DNA of 64,000 nt from Strongylocentrotus droebachiensis (lineage: Eukaryota; Echinodermata; Echinoidea; Camarodonta; Strongylocentrotidae). Below the pieces are notes generated by a model that saw nothing but the letters and a program-made list of their open reading frames with translations, was not told where the DNA came from and made no database searches. Of the stretch, positions 62,588-64,000 are shown piece by piece (positions within the stretch are counted from its first letter, which is position 1; each line of letters starts with the position of its first letter). The position numbers and the translations under genes were made by a program. The stretch lies in contig JAVYIG010002206.1 in assembly GCA_035222895.1 (NCBI GenBank), positions 186,001-250,000 of the forward strand, given 5' to 3'.

Positions 62588-62741
62588 AGCTGCGATGGCC
62601 CAGTGGTATAGAGCAGTGGTCTCTGGAGATCCCAGGTTCAAACAAAATCAATGTACTAATGCCCCTTGGTTACAATGCATTAATCCTCCTTACAGACTCA
62701 TTCCGTATACAGGAATACACATGCTATCTTCGTAGTCAGTT
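62588..62741 (+). mobile_element. tRNA-derived SINE, second family, interrupted copy
   Basis: CGATGGCCCAGTGGTATAGA, GCAGTGGTCTCTGG and CTAATGCCCCTTGGT match the SINE at 57426. It is cut short by the TTAA element starting at 62744. Confidence 0.65.
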
Positions 62742-62743
62742 AA

Positions 62744-63183
62744 AGGTACTATGTCTCATTTGCAGGCCAAAAAAATGAAAAGGTTAAATTCCAACGGCAT
62801 TTGAAAGATAAAACTAATTCAAAACTTCCCTAAAAAGAGGGGGGGGGGGCTTGAAAATGTCTTTAAGTGGGAAAATAACGACTATTATTTGTCAAATCGA
62901 CTTAGGAGCTAGAGAGCCAATAAGTAATAGTCTTGATTTTCAGACCATTGTACCGAATGGTCGTACATTTTGTGCTGCGCAAAGATTCAATCAGTTTAAT
63001 TTTGGCCATTACAAGAAGTAAATGCTAATGTACCCTTTACAGCTCATTTCATGTATGTATTACCAAAGAAGAAAAAAGCCAATCAGTCACTCAATAGTGT
63101 CTGACAGTGAAGTCTAGCAAGTAAACAGGTTTCCTTGAATAATTTGAATATAAGAACACTGCTAACGTTTAAATTTCACAGAT
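62744..63183 (-). mobile_element. TTAA-flanked transposon, inverted and truncated copy
   Basis: The reverse complement matches the 60088-60632 element over about 440 bases, with TTAA at its intact end. Homology stops around 63183, so the other terminus is lost. Confidence 0.7.
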
Positions 63184-64000
63184 GTGCAAGGCTCAGATCA
63201 AGGGTACACTTAGATTGAACACTGGGAAATTGTTCAATTATCCAAAACCATGAGACCCAGACACAAATTAGCATTTTTATATTACAAAGTATCATTTGGG
63301 GAAGCTCAAAACAAGGTTTCAGCTTCATTGAGTTCAAATTAAAGATTTTAGAGCAATTTTATGATGAAAAAAGGCCTATTTTCAGCACTTTTAACGTTAC
63401 ATTCAAAACATGCACTAATTGGTTACCAGATTTTTACTAATGGGATGCAAAACTTATGATTTTTTTTCATCTTGATGTAGAATCTATGTAATAATTAACA
63501 TTTCTGTTGAGTTAATTCCTAGTATTTTACTTTCTTAATTCTATTTACATGTGATACAATTTTTGTGTTTTGTACATAACTTTGGTGTCCTGCAAATTTC
63601 AAACCTTACTAACTGAAGAATGGTGTATAAATAATTGATTTATTTACAAGCTTGCAATGTTATAATGTTTAGTTTCACTTTATCTTTGATTTCCAATCAG
63701 ATCATCTCATTCTGGGTCATGGTTTTAAAAATATTTAGATTTCTGTAAATGGAAAATGTTTGGTGTCCTGCAGTTATGTACATACCAGTGCATCAGAATC
63801 TATACAAAAACATATTGTATACTTTCAAAATGACAATGTAATGGTGTATATAGGTGAATGAAGAGCACTGATAACATTGGATTCCGCATTTTAACTTGTA
63901 TGTGTTATTTAATCAACAATGAATGTGGACACCGAGTTATGTACGTGACAGTTATGTACGTATTCCATGTTTTGTTTTTCCAATAAGACCACCTATATTT

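Larger units (their letters stand above)
48797..64000. other. Upstream region or 5' introns of the ITPRID-like gene
   Basis: The acceptor at 48797 implies at least one exon further right, but none is recognisable by coding content, so the 5' exon(s) may be short or untranslated. Aside from the repeats listed separately, the DNA is unique and AT-rich. No plus-strand gene is supported. Confidence 0.45.

Overview
This is eukaryotic nuclear DNA, AT-rich and intron-dominated. It is most likely from a marine invertebrate deuterostome, and I favour an echinoderm such as a sea urchin. The reasons are: two vertebrate-recognisable gene families (AUTS2 and ITPRID/KRAP) spread over exons with canonical GT-AG introns; many short foldback elements; tRNA-derived SINEs ending in (ATT)n; poly-G/poly-C runs; and abundant ACATGTAC palindromes. 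The species is not determinable from the window.

Two genes can be supported, both on the minus strand. (1) Bases 48796 down to 19384 hold one large gene that I reconstructed exon by exon. Its first visible exon is about 5 kb and encodes a Ser-rich protein with the ITPR-interacting (KRAP/TESPA1) domain. It then joins 20 small exons encoding about 957 mostly coiled-coil residues. All 21 coding segments have compatible phases and total 7848 nt, which is 2615 codons plus TAA. (2) Bases 12645 to 12370 are the first coding exon of an AUTS2/FBRSL1/tay-type gene, with its phase-0 donor at 12369. The rest of that gene lies beyond the left edge, so 1-12369 is read as its first intron.

The remainder is repeats and non-coding DNA. 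The left 12 kb holds several inverted-repeat transposon remnants, including a hAT-type element with a perfect 8-bp target duplication at 10.7-11.2 kb. The 12.6-19.4 kb interval between the genes has a G-rich element, a TA-flanked foldback element and GA microsatellites. Introns of the big gene hold SINEs, foldback elements, long microsatellites and, at 20.76-21.61 kb, a Penelope-like retroelement remnant. That remnant has two near-identical ~300-bp arms in inverted orientation, each with a complete hammerhead-ribozyme motif, around a GIY-YIG endonuclease C-terminal fragment. The right 15 kb (48.8-64 kb) is upstream sequence or 5' introns of the big gene. It contains three unusual short-period repeat fields (49.6-51.8 kb), SINEs, a tandem duplication and a TTAA-flanked element present in two inverted copies.

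The most notable items are the paired hammerhead motifs in the Penelope remnant, the ITPRID-domain plus ~950-residue coiled-coil architecture, and the AUTS2 N-terminal motif in an invertebrate. Exon boundaries were read by eye from splice signals and reading frame, without transcript data.
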